A program made the translations under genes and the position numbers. The notes under the pieces were generated by a model. The model did no database searches and had not been told where the DNA came from. It saw nothing but the letters and a program-made list of their open reading frames with translations. Of a stretch of 64,000 nucleotides of DNA, positions 63,227 to 64,000 are shown one piece after another; the stretch's first letter is position 1, and every line of letters begins with the position of its first letter. The stretch is from AP-15 sp963812675 (GTDB lineage: Bacteria; Pseudomonadota; Alphaproteobacteria; ATCC43930; CGMCC-115725): assembly GCA_963812675.1 (NCBI GenBank), contig CAWEWR010000002.1:186001-250000 (forward strand). Direction: 5' to 3'.

Positions 63227-64000
63227 CAACCGTCGGGATAGAGCGAGGGGTTCGACACGCCTCCCGGAAAGGCCCCCTCAGATGTCTGGCCAATTGCGCG
63301 GAGCGGCGCAACGAGCGGCGTCGCAAAGGACGCGCTTGCTGGCACCTCTGAGCATCGGATGGCGACACCGCGAACTGATTTTGGCGGTGCTGCGGCGGGA
63401 GCTCGCGGACCGGTTCAGCGGGTCCGCGTTCGGCTGGGTGTGGGCTGTCGCCGGGCCATTGATTACGCTCGGAATCTATACGGTGACCCTTACCAAAGCC
63501 ATGCAACTGCCGGTGGCGAGCGCGCATGGCAACACGTCGAGTTATGCACTCTCGACGTTTGCCGGCCTCATCATATTCGGCCTCTTCGCCGAACTTTGCA
63601 GCCGCGCCCCATTGTTGATGCACGAACACGCATGGTTTCTCAAGACCTCGATCTTCCCGAGCGAGACGCTCGCTTGGACCGCGGTCCTACGCGCGCTGAG
63701 CTATGCCGGCATCAGTTTTCTCGTCCTCCTGGTCTTCGAGCTCGCCCTCGATGGGATACCGCCACTCACTATCCTGCTGCTGCCGTTCATCGTGGTGCCG
63801 CTGGTCATGTTTCTGCTTGGCATGGTGTGGTTCCTGGCGGCGATCGGTGCCTTTACCCGTGACATGTCCTACCTGATGATCACTTTTGTTCCTTTGGCGA
63901 TGTTTGCGACGCCGGTGTTCTATCGGGTGACGGACCTTCCCGGTCCGTTGCGCGCACTCGCCTACGCCAACCCGCTCGGCACGGCAATCGAGATGATGCG
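63213..64000 (+). CDS. ABC-2 type polysaccharide export permease (Wzm/KpsM-like), cut by window end
   Basis: About 262 residues visible from ATG 63213 (MSIFINRRDRARGSTRLPER). The motif LADRFSGSAFGWVWAVAGPLIT is typical of Wzm/KpsM permeases, and membrane helices follow (YALSTFAGLIIFGLF, ISFLVLLVFELAL, IVVPLVMFLLGMVW). The end near NPLGTAIEMM is the conserved C-terminal region. It exports O-antigen or capsule with an ATPase that should lie beyond the right edge. An ATG at 63282 is a possible later start. Confidence 0.87.
   Translation, partial: MSIFINRRDRARGSTRLPERPPQMSGQLRGAAQRAASQRTRLLAPLSIGWRHRELILAVLRRELADRFSGSAFGWVWAVAGPLITLGIYTVTLTKAMQLPVASAHGNTSSYALSTFAGLIIFGLFAELCSRAPLLMHEHAWFLKTSIFPSETLAWTAVLRALSYAGISFLVLLVFELALDGIPPLTILLLPFIVVPLVMFLLGMVWFLAAIGAFTRDMSYLMITFVPLAMFATPVFYRVTDLPGPLRALAYANPLGTAIEMM

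Overview
The window is high-GC, gene-dense bacterial DNA that reads as a chromosomal segment of an alphaproteobacterium. The best markers are a gcrA cell-cycle regulator, a 1,600-residue NAD-type glutamate dehydrogenase, the contiguous set mdh-sucC-sucD-sucA-sucB-lpdA, the DUF484-xerC pair divergent from priA, and a MoxR plus CoxE-like VWA pair. I cannot place it below class. No prophage, CRISPR array, rRNA or intact insertion sequence is visible. One tRNA (Gly, CCC) is present.

Layout. 1-5.9 kb: a truncated S41 protease lipoprotein, a nitroreductase, a frameshifted GMC oxidoreductase, and an alpha/beta hydrolase with an LLM flavin monooxygenase. 6.0-16 kb: an IS4 transposase scrap, the large glutamate dehydrogenase, a NUDIX hydrolase, a methyltransferase, gcrA, and the VWA/MoxR pair. 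16-22.8 kb: a frameshifted LTA-synthase-like membrane protein, a SET-domain protein, tatA, a serine hydrolase, a GST, a diacylglycerol kinase stub, a metallophosphoesterase, tRNA-Gly, a cupin and a dienelactone hydrolase. 22.8-31.8 kb: six TCA-cycle genes on one strand. 31.8-37.9 kb: a six-gene minus-strand operon (DUF484, xerC, two Lin0512 paralogues, nitroreductase, carboxymuconolactone decarboxylase-like) divergent from priA. 38-46.8 kb: a spermidine-synthase-like protein, DUF2161, an alcohol dehydrogenase, a ChrB-like/COG4280 membrane protein operon, and an RND efflux pump. 46.8-53.2 kb: a TauD-family dioxygenase behind a binding-protein transporter without an ATPase, then two acyl-CoA dehydrogenases. 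53.3-60.4 kb: an HD-type phosphohydrolase, a decayed questin-oxidase gene, a TPP riboswitch with thiC, NUDIX, cytochrome c and an intact GMC oxidoreductase. 60.5-64 kb: a GT2 glycosyltransferase, an LptF/G-like permease and a polysaccharide-export ABC permease, i.e. the edge of an envelope glycan locus.

The most striking signal is a family of GC-rich palindromic repeats. Most copies lie between genes, often directly after a stop codon inside an operon. One copy lies in frame inside sucB and supplies the linker between the lipoyl and E3-binding domains. Another forms the variable P3a arm of the thiC TPP riboswitch. A different repeat with nested inverted repeats separates mdh from sucC.

Several genes are broken by single-base frameshifts or truncation (GMC oxidoreductase, LTA-synthase-like protein, questin oxidase, diacylglycerol kinase, IS4 transposase). 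This could mean gene decay, sequencing error in homopolymers, or both. The ChrB-like/COG4280/small membrane protein operon, with a perfect palindrome just upstream and no ChrA beside it, is the best candidate for an under-described functional system.
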